From the NCBI GenBank assembly GCA_963681505.1, contig OY811981.1:3505875-3569874 (forward strand): DNA of 64,000 nt, read 5' to 3'. This document shows positions 47,766-60,100 of the stretch, piece after piece (position 1 is the first letter of the stretch; the number at the start of each line of letters is the position of its first letter). The translations under genes were made by a program, and so were the position numbers. The stretch comes from Eunapius fragilis. Taxonomy: Eukaryota > Porifera > Demospongiae > Spongillida > Spongillidae. A model generated the notes under the pieces. That model did not search any database. It was not told where the DNA came from and saw only the letters and a program-made list of their open reading frames with translations.

Positions 47766-48576
47766 TAATTTTGTATGTGTTTGTGTGTGTTTGTATATGG
47801 TGTTTGTGTGTATGCGTGTGTATGTGTGTAGTTACAGAAATCTGTTAGCAGATAGCTTTAACGTATAGCCATTCTACAGAGGTCTGCATTATTTACCTGA
47901 AAAAAAAAGCTATTGAAGACATTGGCCTTTGGCCTTCCCGTAAACAGCCACATCAGGTGGGCTGCATGGACAACAGCCCAACCATAAGAACGTTAAACCG
48001 GTAAACGTGCAGATAATATTCAATAGACCGAGGAATGAACCTCTGGAATGTAACCACAATTTGAGTGGCATGAGCTAAAATATCACCCTCCGCACTCCGT
48101 TTTCTTCCAGCTAGGTGACGTGGCACACCCACCGCTGGGTTCGCAATGCACCAGCATACGCATGACGTACACGACAGACGTTCAAAGCCCGCCTTACCTT
48201 TTTGCGAGCCTTGTCTGCGGCTCCTTCACCCGATCCTGCTGGGGCTCCTGAAATATGAGGCAGAAGTGTCACGGGGTGGGGGGGGGGAGCATAACTATGT
48301 CATACCTAGTAATACTGTTATGCTAACGGATAGGCCAATTTGCGCAAATACGTCGCGGACGTTACCTGGCAATACTTTAATGGTTTAAAAGTCTAATTGG
48401 TTCATCACAAGGATTAAGAGGACGTAACTACCGTACAAAAACTTCCTAGCTTCCCCTACTAGCGGTGGTCGGGATCAAAATCCGATGGTACGTTTCGCCG
48501 ACCAGACAACACTAACATACTACCAGGACTTTCTACCGCTATCACTAGCTACACTAGCACCAAGCTTACTGTCCAT
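46557..48576 (-). CDS. Small single-span membrane protein (73 residues)
   Basis: Three exons on the minus strand: 48576-48570 (ATG GAC A), 48247-48198 and 46721-46557. They join in frame with donors GTAAGC and GTAAGG and acceptors ATTTCAG and TCCATAG. The protein starts MDRAPAGSGEGAADKARKK, has a basic stretch (NALHRVAYRKHYSCAARTG), one hydrophobic span (VIFITILILSLLGIILGNVL) and ends PCSKSDTC. The Ala-Tyr-Arg then Ala-Arg-Thr before the span resembles the linker and second span of CD225 proteins, so this may be a shortened dispanin. A hydrophobic open frame at about 47910-48047 (FLGLLNIICTFTGLTFLWLG) could be an alternative exon, but it does not splice in phase. No function is proposed. Confidence 0.55.
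47724..47830. repeat. (GT)n microsatellite, impure
   Basis: About 20 clean GT units followed by GTGTTTGTGTATGTGTGT-like sequence, in the second intron of the small membrane protein gene. Confidence 0.9.
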
Positions 48577-48682
48577 CGGAGTTGCGTTGTCCTGAGATCG
48601 GAATGTTGATGTCACACACCCAGTTAGCGGGCGTGGTCAGCCTCGTACCCAGCCACACAATCGAATGAAAGGCGGGGAGGGT

Positions 48683-48717
48683 TGGACCAGAGATAATATA
48701 TTATCTCTGGTTGGACC
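48683..48717. mobile_element. 22-bp palindrome of hAT-like ends flanked by a target duplication
   Basis: CAGAGATAATA joined head to head with its own complement makes a perfect 22-bp palindrome (48689-48710). It equals the terminal bases of the element at 32074-32930. On both sides stands GTTGGAC, in the same position relative to the ends as GTGCACT in the full element. It looks like an element reduced to its two tips. Confidence 0.75.
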
Positions 48718-49240
48718 CATTCAAATCAAAAGGACCTACGCCTGCTTTTATCCAATGGCCATATTAATATTTGACCAACACTTCAGTAAAACGTCTATGG
48801 CTTCATCGATTAACGTGATTAACGAGATTTTGGCGTGGATGATAACATATTTTTAAAAATGTTCCTTTACATGCAACCTTTCCAAAGATACACTAAACCT
48901 AAAACTAAACCTATAAAGTTCAGCTACAACACAAAAATAAAATTACGGGGCATGGGTACTAAATCATGATCAAGTCCGGGCTCGAACACAAGTACAGACC
49001 CAGATTATCGCTATCGCTAGCAGTAGTATGACATAAAGGTCCTCCCCCCTAACTGCTGTTCCCAGTTGCAGGCACGGGTGGGGCGAAGGTGGAATTTGAC
49101 AATTGCGGGTTGTCAAATCCCCCACCCTGGGTCATTTTAACCGATCAAATTCCCCACCTACATACATGTATGTTGCATGTTATCCCTTGAAGTGCGGAAG
49201 GCCCTTTTGTGCCCGCCCATGCAATAACTATGATGTTACA

Positions 49241-49709
49241 TAGTCTCACACAGTTGCGAGGCTACCACCTGGTTTCATCGTTTGCAGCAGCCACTCAGAG
49301 CTGAACATATAAGTGTAATACGTTGGTAAAGATTACATGCAGATACATGGCCTGCCAGCTGGACAGCTGGCATGCAGGCCATGTATAGATAAATTAGTAC
49401 ACATCCGTCTGTGGTTTTTCTTTGGAACTGTATACCGCATACAGGGCTCTTCAATGGAAGCAATATGAGTACATGTATGTAGAATTGAGAAATAACTTTC
49501 GTATTGCTTCCATTGAAGAGCCCTGCATGCAAGTGGTACACAGCACACTGTTCCAAAGAAAAACCACAAACGGATGTGTACTAATTTATCTAGCTCTCCA
49601 GCTCGCAGGCCATGCATGTATCAGTAATCTTTCCAACGTACATGTTCAGCTCTGAGTGGCTGCTGCAAACGATGAAACCAGGCGGTAGCCTCGCAACTGT
49701 GTAGACTAT
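49241..49709. mobile_element. Large foldback element (about 469 bp, nearly full palindrome)
   Basis: Arms of more than 200 bp: CAGTTGCGAGGCTACCACCT, GTTTCATCGTTTGCAGCAGC and CACTCAGAGCTGAACAT at the left pair with the right side. So do ATTACTGATACATGCATGGC-like and GAAGAGCCCT with TTGCTTCCAT blocks. The centre lies near 49475. The left arm has an extra small palindrome CCAGCTGGACAGCTGG near 49357. No coding capacity. The arms differ by small indels, so it is not brand new. Confidence 0.9.
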
Positions 49710-50289
49710 ATAACATTGTAACCTGTCAACAGTGCATGCACTCATTTAGACGAGGATGGCCCAGAATGTAGAGCCTTCACAGATGTGGGACATTTGTAGC
49801 ATGTGGCATAGGACTAACGTCAGTTTCTGTCTACGATTACCTCTAAGAGCTGAAACGTTTTATGTAAGTTTGTTACAAGTTGTTTCCATCGGCTTGATTG
49901 ATAGCTATGGATTGTGCTCACCAGGCACAGTAAGTGTTGTCGTAGGGGAAACAATTGTGATATTCCCTTTGCAATCCATGCATGGTATAAGGTTAGAAAG
50001 GGTGAACAAAGACTATTACAACCGCTTTACTATATATCCTGGGTGTAAATAGATACGTTTGGCTACTGTATATTTTTACATATACTCTAAAAACTGATGG
50101 CGTCGCCTGTAATCCTATAGCTGCTTCTGGTTCCGCCACAAAACAAAGAGGACTCGAACCATATATTGCCAGCCTTCACACAGCTGCTGGGCGGGTTTAA
50201 ATGCATATATGTTCACAGGGTACTGTTTTGCTGGGAATCTACACATCTAATTGTCTACTTTGCGCTGACATTGATTACGTTATCATACA

Positions 50290-50386
50290 CCGAAGATTCC
50301 AATTAGGTCGCCGCTTTACGCGTACACGCTGTATGAGTTTGAGCTCGCCTGTTGATGACGTAGGCCAGATATCTCGACCCAAGTAG
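50290..50386 (+). pseudogene. Fragment similar to the ISL2EU transposase N-terminus
   Basis: Reads RRFQLGRRFTRTRCMSLSSP then VDDVGQISRPK and a stop. The transposase at 31127 begins RRFQVGRRCKRPRSMSLSSS then IDEIDQ. The shared pattern over about 25 residues is beyond chance similarity of composition. No further transposase sequence was found around it. Confidence 0.6.
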
Positions 50387-51071
50387 CAAGTGTGTACTTA
50401 AGAGTAATTTCTAACTCAACATTATATCAAGTCATACACCTATAATGTTTTAATGTAATTGATGATCAGTATATGTATATAGTGGGAATGAATTAACTAA
50501 GTTGAAGTTTTGCAACATGAAGACAGGGGTCCAGTGTGCATTGACCACTACTATTACTGCCAGTGACAAGTGCAATAAACAGTATAGCAGCAACATGGCT
50601 ACACACTTCACCTAATCTGTGGCAATTGCAAGTGCATTGTGAATATATGATACACACAAATTAGTATTACGTACTTACGCCGGCTGCCATACAATTACAA
50701 TGTGCTGCATTCACAGAGCCATCGTATTTGGACAAAATAACTCATGCTTCATGCATAGCCTTGGTCAGATGCTTTCTCACTTATGGCCACCAAAGACGAC
50801 TCGGAATTACTCGCTCTGTGAACACAGGGGAAAAAAACGGAAAATCAAGTCCGGATTTTACAGAGGATTTTAAATTCTCAGAAAGATCATTGCGTGATAT
50901 CTTACACAGAAATTAAAATCTGATGTGATTAATTCTCTGTGATACAAAACGATTCCACGCGCTTAAAAATAAAATTAAAAAAACCCTACCTGGAAATCCG
51001 CCTGCAGCTGGATCAAGAACACTTCCAAAACAAATGGCTATATGCAATGGGTACATCAGTACATACTGTAT

Positions 51072-51080
51072 ATATAAGCC
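51072..51080 (+). promoter_or_regulatory. Possible TATA box
   Basis: TATATATAAG about 220 bp upstream of the ATG at 51296, in the right orientation for the small membrane protein gene. Weak evidence. Confidence 0.3.
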
Positions 51081-51295
51081 CTAAAGCCTCAATATCTACG
51101 CATATGATCGGAACGTGAAAGGCCTGAGTGTTTATTGGGTGGCGAAAAGTTGTTTATTTAAGCCGTGTATACACTGCACGGGGGTTGCGTACTCATTTCC
51201 GGTGCTGTTCGTGCAGCAGCTTCCTCCATTTCGTGTTCTCTCTTGGCTCTTGTTTCCCCCTTGCCACTTGTAGTTGGATTCCCAAGCAGAGCGAC

Positions 51296-51526
51296 ATGGC
51301 ACACGGTAAGCTATCATTGCATGTACGTATTTAATGCGGCTGTAGTGCTTTAAAGTTCCATGACGATCATATATTCAATGGAGCTGTACAGTATGCTGTG
51401 GGCCTTCGATAAAAATGAATACGCCATAGGCTGCATGAATGCATGTGGATTAGCTTACTGTATTCAATATGAGAGGGGGGAGAAACTCGATAAAAACAGT
51501 GACACTAAGTACGTGTGTCATGTGTG

Positions 51527-51565
<39 letters not shown>

Positions 51566-52762
51566 GCGTGTGTGCGTGTACGTGCGTGCGTGCGTGCGTG
51601 CGTGCGCGTGCATGTTTGCGTGTGTGTGCGCGTGCTTGTTTGCCTGCGTGCGTGCGTGCATGTATGTGTGTGCGTGTGCAAGAGTGAGAGGAGGGAGGGA
51701 GCGTGAAAAGGTGATCTATATAAGGTAAGGGGTTGTGAACCAAGCAAAAATAAAGAAAGTTTATGGTGAGGGAAGTTGGTGCGTGTGGGGGAGGGTCAGC
51801 AGTGTCAGCGATTTGTGTAATCAATACCTATACTGTACTACTGATGCAGGATTTCGAAACTGAATGGTTTTGCGCTCGCGCGATTTCAAACGTTTAAACG
51901 TTTTGCATATGCAACCAAAGGTTTTATTTGTGATACTAAACCTCAATGCAATATATGTAATTACAATGACTATTGTATCTCCTCAGACCTAGTTTCGTAC
52001 TGAATATTTTGCTACGAAACAGCTTATACCCCTCACTCTGCCATATACAGATCTCTTGCCAGCAGACTCAGCAATACAATTATAATGTCATGGGCCATAA
52101 ATACTAGTCGGGCTAGTGATCCATACAGCTACATAGCTACACATTTCGTATACAAAAAAATAAAGTTGAGGTATATCTATATATAGCCATACTGACATAA
52201 TTATACATTGTACCGGAGGAACAACGTATCATGCACAATCACCACTGCATTCAGTGAATGCTCCTAGAGCTTTTTTTCAGGATATCATTCCACCTGGAAA
52301 TTACTTATCCATATGTAATATATATGCATGATGAAAATTTGACCGTATACCAATGCTGACAATTTTTATTTATTTCTGCAGGCCACAGCAAGCTGCATAA
52401 TGAAACAGTGAGTCAGCAATCAAATTATAATATGCGAATTCCTCCATCTCCCCTCCAACTTCCCCCCTCAGTCCTCTCCTTAACCAACAGCATGCAATGT
52501 TGCTTAGGCCTACTTAGAAACCATTTGCAGTATTATATAAAATGTACAGTATACATTATATTTCATGTCTATGTGCTAAAATGTTTCATCGTTCCACCAG
52601 CAGTCAAAAAATGAGTATCATCCTTTCCTTGTCCAAGACCACCCTTACAAGGGTCACTATATCTCGTTCATATGTGGACTGCTGCTACTTGTGACATTTG
52701 TGTTGATGGTTCTGGGGACCATGGTGATTGTGTCATTGGGATATGGAACTTTCACTGCTTAA
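51296..52762 (+). CDS. Small single-span membrane protein (65 residues)
   Basis: Three exons: 51296-51305 (ATGGCACACG), 52382-52407 and 52601-52762. They join in frame with donors GTAAGC and GTGAGT and acceptors CTGCAG and CACCAG. The protein begins [18 protein letters not shown], continues [15 protein letters not shown], and has one long hydrophobic span ([20 protein letters not shown]) ending SLGYGTFTA. It has no cleavable signal peptide; a type II or tail-anchored topology is likely. No family was recognised. The tiny first coding exon resembles that of the gene at 46557-48576. A shift of the last acceptor by one codon (52604) is possible. Confidence 0.55.
51528..51680. repeat. GT/GC-rich microsatellite tract in intron 1 of the 65-residue gene
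   Basis: A clean GT run grading into GTGCGTGCGTGC and further GT, about 150 bp. Cys-Val and His-Thr frames across it are artefacts. Confidence 0.92.
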
Positions 52763-55700
52763 CCAAGTCAGAAAGGAGCGCTATGTGTATATGTGTCTGG
52801 AACAACCTGTTGTTGTGTGTACAAGACTTATAACTGGTTTTATACCCGAATCGTCGACTAGTACATGGTAAAATAATCGGGCACTCAGACTATATTCCTT
52901 TAGGGTGCTACACTAACTGCACAATGAAATAATTATATATGCTTATTATCAAATGGCTACCCTATGCATATACAATCTAAATGAATTTATAAATGTACAA
53001 CAAGTAAAGTAAATCATTCTATAACTAGAAATTTGGTGGGATATAGGATTGGACAAAACGCCTATTATTATATAGTACTTCTTTTGGTTCTATATTACAT
53101 TTACACATGCGAAATATAGGATTTTTTGTCTCATTTTTCTTTTCCCAAAACCTTGTTCCTTCCTTTTACACCATCTTTGCCTCCAATTCCTATATCCCAT
53201 TCGTTATAGAGAATGTTTTTTCTTTATTTGTTTCCTCTATTATTATTTTAAATTTATTGTGGATGACATCTGCGAATACTGATAAGTGCATGCTGACAAG
53301 TTATAGTAGCCTCTTTAATTGAAGATCGGGCACTTATGCAGTCCCCCGCGCCCACTGCAATTACCGTCACGAGCAGACGTCCGCTTTTTTTTCAGGATCA
53401 ACATTGTACCGAACGTGGGAGGACTCTAACTCGTCGTCTCGATTTTGGAGGTATTCCTCTCGTCGTTTAACTCTCCCCTTTTGTTAGACGTGAAGGCATT
53501 TTGACAAAAAATAACTTCGCTAGCCAACAGTGGTGAATAAAACTGCGACCAAATGAAATCCCATGCACCTGTACATAACACTGAATGTTGCCATGGAAAC
53601 GCTTTAATCCATATTACGTGATGATTACGCATACCAGTTTCATGCTGAGCTGATACCTGAAGATATTCTTCCAGGAGATTCTAAAGCGATTGATATAATT
53701 TGCGCTCTTTAAAACCGTTCCTTCCTATACTCTCCGGAGAAGAAGACGACGACGACGGAGAAGAATTGGTCTGGGTACGAGATCAACACGAGCTTTTTGT
53801 GTTGAAGACTGGAAGAAAACATAAAAATGATCGTCTTTGCCTTCTGGTTCGATAGCAACAAAGAGCTTAACTGTCCATTTCTTGGGACGCGAGTTATGAT
53901 TTCACGACCGGGTCAATTCCCAATAACCACGTTTAGTCAACGTCATTAGATCTTTAACAGTTCAAAACATTAAATCAAATAGTTTGAAATTATTTAATTT
54001 GACACAATAACGTACGACAACTTTTAATTAGCAACATGATTTATAAACTGCAGAATAACCTTGATGAAAATTTGAAAAAGTATCAAATTTGATTAGCGTT
54101 TTACTAGTTAATATTCAAAACAACAAATCAAACTTGAACAAGCTAAACGACCACTGCAATTTTAATTCTTAATAACTCACCATTATCAATTCGTGGTGAT
54201 TATTAAAATTAGTCATTCCATAACAGTTTGAACCTAAGAAAATTTTTGGTTTTAAATATTGAGCTTAGTAACTTGAAATCAGTGCTGTTCCACCGCATGT
54301 TCAGATCTTGCGTTACTTATTGGTAGTATTAAAATTAATTATCTCTAACCGTAATGATGAATGACTCTGATAATAGATGTTTTGATTTATAAGGGTTTTG
54401 ACAATTGCTTAACCGCTTAATTAAATCGGATTGTTAGTATGCGGCTAACTAGTAACTACTGCAGCTTATGTTAAAGAAATAAAGGAGTTAATTAATTTGA
54501 ATCTTGAGCTATAGTGATTTAAAAGCGTTGCATTCTTTCATGGACACTCCGTACATATACATCAAAGCTGTGATATCGATATCATTGGCTTACTGCATGC
54601 AAGACAAGCCTTTGGATTGGAGCAAACTAATGTAAGGGCAAATAATTTGGTAAAGTCGGATTGAATGGATAGACAGGACACTGGACAATAGACAGTTAAA
54701 AAGAACAATGATCTAACCAGACATCACAATGGAATTCGCGATAGAATTTTCACATGCATATGGCTTCTCAGCAGTCCTTTTCCTCATTTGGAGAAGCATA
54801 CATCCTCAAGCAAAAACCTGCATGCTAAACTGATCTGGAGGTCAAGCTCTAGCTGTTGTATAGAATGTTTTAGTGCCGCTCTGTTATAATTTTATTTCAT
54901 TTAATCCATGGCTAGTGATAGATTAGTAGAGTGAAGTGGGCAGTGGCATGGACCTGGCCCTGAGTAACAACACACACCCAGCAGATATCCATATGGAAAT
55001 GTGTGTCAGTGGAAAAATCAGAAAATGCCTGTGTGCATTTGTCAAACAGAAGACTTCAGATACACTTGTCAAAGAGAAGGCTGCAGAATTACAAGTTTTG
55101 AATTGCTTGCCCCTGAGATACTGCAAGTATGATCCACTCATCATTGACTTGCATTAATAAAAATTGATAAAGTTAGTGACAATCAAATGTTGACCTCAGT
55201 AATGCACTTAATAATGCTTCTCCCTAAACAATATTGGATCAGTGCCATCTTCACATCCCTGAGCTACTGCTGTATAGGCTTGATGTTGCTATAACTAACA
55301 TCCTAAGCTCTGGGACCCATTTGGCACCCAATTCTGGGGTAGAATAGAGTGATTCGCTCTCCATCCTATCATTTCAGAGACATGGTCCCTGTCAAGTATC
55401 TTCATGATGATTTAGCTACAGCTCACCATTCATGTCGTGAAAGTGCTAGGCCGAAAGTCATGCTGAAGCATGTGGAGCAGAGACTGCTGTTGGCTCTCTC
55501 AAGTGGAAGTGCAATAGCAGTTTCACTTGCAAATTTCTAAACGTCTTTGGCTTTGTTCTTTTCAGGTAGCACAGACTGGTGAGCCTTCCTCATTTGCTGT
55601 AATAATAATCATAATTATTCCAAGTACTCAAAGTGGTGCGGGTTAGCATTTCCCCTCACTGTAAAAACCTGTGTTCCCAAATGCCTTCCCATCTCGCCTT

Positions 55701-57142
55701 TCAATCATCCAGTGCTGCCGGTAAGATAATTATGGAGATTTACGGTCAGATGAACCTGTCCCTTATGAGGTTTAACGATTGCCCATCAACTAAGATGGCC
55801 ATTGGTCTGATGAAGAACTAGTTGCATTGAACATAGAAATGATTTGTTGACTTGTTTCAAGGCAAGCCACACTCAACAAGGCTTGATTGGACTTTATGGT
55901 GTTATGGCCAGCAATCTATCCTATGGCATGCACTGGGGATACTTTTCTCAAAACAGGAAGTACAGCCTTGGTTGTTTTCTGTTAGAGATGACACTGGTTG
56001 TGCTCAATTGAGTGTTACATCATGCTTGGTAATTTTTGAATGATGGTGCACTTTCTGGTACATTGAACTCAGTGTTAAAAGAACTCTGTCAACTCGACGC
56101 CACTGCATGCTGGTTCCAGAGCCAAACCCTTGGTATAAAGCTGTCAAACAGGCAGTAGCGTTGGTAGCAGATATAGCTCATAGCCTATAGCTTGCTCTGG
56201 TGCAATCTGCTTTTCCCTAACAATGAATTGAACAAAGCATCTTCAATTTCTAGTGATAATGTTGCTAAGGAGTCGAGGGGAAGCTCAACTGTGTAGTGCA
56301 ACCATAGAATTGCATGACATTGTGCATATTGCAACTGCACTTGAAATGTACCTAAGGTCATTTAATCACTGGCAACGTTATTGTATTTGTACGGGATGAT
56401 ATGTGGCATCAGATGAATGGTTCAGTAAACAGCTTGACAATTTTATACTCACGTGAAATTAACATATCCATATCTAATAAACTTAAGTCCAGGTCAATAT
56501 CGTACTATAATTTTTGTCTAAACTTTTTTTTCTTAACATGTCATACCTATTTGAAACTCTGCTCAACCTCAGTGGTATCTGCATCCTCCATCAGTGTATT
56601 TAAAGCTCATCTGAGTCATATAGACTGAACCCCCTTTTGCAACTATTCCAATATAGATATAGTACAGCTGCAGATTGTATGGTTACCTTTAACCGTATCA
56701 ATACAATGCCATGCTAATAGTATTATGAACAATACAAAGAAATACAATAAAACATACATTGTAGGCCATAACTAACAGAGGTTATCCGCAGATATCAGGA
56801 AGCAGCATGAGGAGCAGAGACAGCAAGGAGGCGAGCTTAATTTTTATTAGCAATGGAAGATTGCCCCCAACAAAGAAGGAAACATTTGACTTTCCAGCTT
56901 TCCTAACCCCGGACTCTTTGTGACACCATAGATTATAGAATACATTACACATGTATTCTATAATCTATGGTGACACTGGGTTAGTAGTGAGTGATTCGAT
57001 GGTAACTAAATCAGGTCATGTTCATAATTATTGTTTACGATTTATGCCGTAATGCAATAGAACTAATTAACCGCGACTCGTACGAAATTTGACAACCAAG
57101 CCGTTAGCCGCGGCATGCATTGCATTGATAGCATCGTGGGAA
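52763..57142. other. 4.4 kb without a recognised gene
   Basis: AT-rich sequence. Short frames such as 54936-55157, 55349-55540, 55633-55821 and 55852-56043 lie on the same strand and could be worn fragments of one unrecognised gene or transposon, but no motif supports a family. A perfect hairpin lies at 56924-56972. Confidence 0.45.
56924..56972. repeat. Perfect 22-bp-stem hairpin
   Basis: CACCATAGATTATAGAATAC plus AT pairs perfectly with its complement across the loop TACAC. It may be a solo tip pair of a MITE or another foldback remnant. Confidence 0.85.
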
Positions 57143-60100
57143 ATGGAAACTGAACCAGCTGTGGAATTCATAGCTGAGTGGCCCCCTCCAAGTAAGCGCG
57201 TCCGATATGGCGACGTTACGGATACGGGCACTTTACACGTGTCTGATGGGATGCAACCACTTGAAGAGAAAGAGTTTCTATCTTCGACGGAGTTGAAACT
57301 TACCGAATGCGATCCATCACTTTTGGCCAACCCGTTCCTCGCTAAATGGTGGAAACTGACGCGAGACAGCGCATCAAACGCAAGGACTGAGATTACGAAG
57401 CTGTCCTCGAACCCAAACACCCTACTCTATTGCATAGCAAGGTGGTAACTGAGGTGTCAATGTGCTGCATCCCTGGAGTGGGTGCTTGTAAGCCCAGAGC
57501 ATAAATAACGGTATTGTGGGCCCCGGGTCAACGCGCATTGGGGTACTATAGATACTTTAGAGAGTTAGGGTTAGGGTACCCTGAAATGGTCATGTGATGT
57601 CACATGATAAATGATATAGTTACGCACACTTAAAAAGCATAAGACCACATACCTACGTTTGCAGGGAAATCACGTGTTGGCTTTGCTATTTAAAGGTAAC
57701 CATGGTAATGCTAAATATGACCTGTTTGATGTGCTATGTCAGGCTGTATTGAAGGGCCCAAGCCATTCACGTCACTTGTACAATGACTAGCTGGTGTAAG
57801 GAGGTGACATGCATGATCTAGGGGGAGAAATAGGTGAGGATCTTAGGGCTGAATGGAGTGTACATGATTGCTGCTTATGATTGTGAAGGTGTGTGTGTGT
57901 GTGTGTGCATGCGGGCCAACTATTAAAGAGCTGGAGGCTTGAAAATAAAGGAATGGCAATAAAACTGCGGGGATTCCTCACTTAGATCTGTATATCTAAT
58001 TATACAACTGAGTTGGTTTTGTGATGAATTAGTGTTTTATGTGCACCTTTAGATGCCAACTCATATATTCATTACAATATACTTTTAATGGTAATTTCCT
58101 TTCTCTAGGAGTGTGTGGGCTGTTGAAATGAACTGCTACTCAATAATGCATACAGCGCCATTTTATGCATCCACAGGGGTCGATTGTACTGTGCGTTATC
58201 TTTTGGCTTTGCTGCTTCAAAATGAATTTTTATTTTCATGTCCGATACTGCTAGCCGTGCTTACTGTCCCCTCCCCTAATTATGGTGCTCTTGTTACTGC
58301 TCCTTCCAGCCTGCTCTCATCTTTGCATATCATTGTAATATATTCCCCATCGTGCACTCATTCTGGTATTGCTTTCTTATTGGTATGGTGTGTCCTCTAA
58401 CCGTGTACACTGTTAAGGTTCGTTGCAAGCCTCTCACCCCCCCCCCCCCCCCCTCCCTCCAGACTGACATAGTTTTGTAATTACGAAGTTATAAGTCAAC
58501 TTTGGTGGGAGAGAGACAAGTGTCTCACTCAATGGCTCCCTCACTCTCCCCTTCCTCATCCAGGCTACCACAGGCACAATGCCTCCTAAGGCATCGCTAC
58601 AACTTTTTGCAGAGGGAAGCCATCAGGCGGCCTCAACCAGGCGTGCATCTATCACTGTCCTCGTGCTGTCAAAAGTTGGGACGCTACAGGGAGGGGGTGG
58701 AGTACTGCGAGCGGGCGGTACGCGCAATGCTCAAGGGTGGCAAGGAGGCGCGGTCCCATGATCCCCCAAAGGTGTTATCCCACGAGGATGTGGAGGCGTG
58801 GTCCTCCGACGGCCCAGTTGTTCTATCCCTCGAGGACGGGGTGGTGTCCTGCGAGGATTTGAAGGTGTTTTCCCATGGGGATGAGTTGACTTGTTCGCCG
58901 GATGTCAGGGAGGCTCAGTGGCTGCTGCATGTCTTGCTGAGGCAAGCCAACATGGAAGAAAGAGCGCAGTGGTGTGTGGAAGAGATGGAGCGTGTTCCGA
59001 GGGGTGTGGTCATGACGATGCCGACACCCACCAAGGTGCAGTGCTTACTGTGTAATGCATTTGTTGTACCTCGTGATCGAAACCTTTCAACAGGTAGAGA
59101 GGAGGTGTTTTGACGGGTTAAGCTGTGACGAGTTCTTTGCACGCTATGCCTGCACCCATACCCCTGTGATCATCACAGGTCTAGTCGATTGCATCACCAC
59201 TGTGCCTTGGACTTTTGATCACATCAAAAAGGTAACAGACAACTGACCCAACGCCTGTCCTCTGCATTTCACTTCACATTTTAAATCGCTGGAATTAAAA
59301 TATGTAATTATACAATTATGGTTTTGTTCATGCACTGTGATTATTTATGTATCTGTGTATTATGTAAGCCGTTTCAGTGTGCAGTGTGTCCAAGAGGGTT
59401 GGAATCCTGCATTTTCGCATGTGGTGGTTGTAATTGCCTTGGGAATTGATTTGCTATGCCTGGTGCCCTTACAATGCATTTTAGACTGGTCTTGCAAAGT
59501 GTTGCCATCCTCACATTGTGATATGCGGGCATTGTTTGAACTTATTGTTGTTCTGTGGTCCCTTTTTAATGGCAAACACTATAATGCATGCAATATTGTA
59601 ATTGCTATTTTAATGATATTTTCTTGCAGTTTGTGGACGTGCTAATTGTCTCATTACACATGCATGCATGCACTTAGATTTATACATTTGATGTGTTCCA
59701 AACTGCTAGTACATCATTACTGCACAAGAGATAATATGGGACAATGTCCAGCATAATCACCTTGTGGGTAGTGTTTCAAGTTTTTTTTTTTCAAGAATTT
59801 TCTGTGAACTGCAATGTTTCTCTATCTGGCAAATGATAATTATGCATGAAAATTTGAACTATCCGTCACTGAGTTGTATCCTGGCAGTGAACTTTTCATT
59901 CAATGCATGTTTGTTCCACAAGTGTCCCACATATCACATCTGGTAATTTATAGTCCACAGCAATTGCCTATTTATTTTACACTGCACCACTTTCAATGTC
60001 TTTAAATTGTAATACAATATTACACTGTAGTTGGTATTCAAAGATATACATGTACAACAATAAATTGCCCTAATCAAAATTGCTGTCAGCTGCATCTGAA

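Noticed and set aside
47910-48047. Hydrophobic frame FLGLLNIICTFTGLTFLWLG on minus as a first CD225 span
   Set aside because: Would fit a dispanin but does not join in phase to the neighbouring exons at 48198 or 46721.
49756-50052. 98-codon frame starting MAQNVEPSQMWDICSM
   Set aside because: No family recognised; beside a foldback element. Kept only as a remark in the palindrome finding.
54936-56043. Series of short plus-strand frames as one old gene
   Set aside because: No domain or splice pattern could be recognised; reported only as an unassigned interval.
57563-57580. Telomere-like TTAGGG repeats
   Set aside because: Only two units (GTTAGGGTTAGGG); not enough for an interstitial telomeric array.
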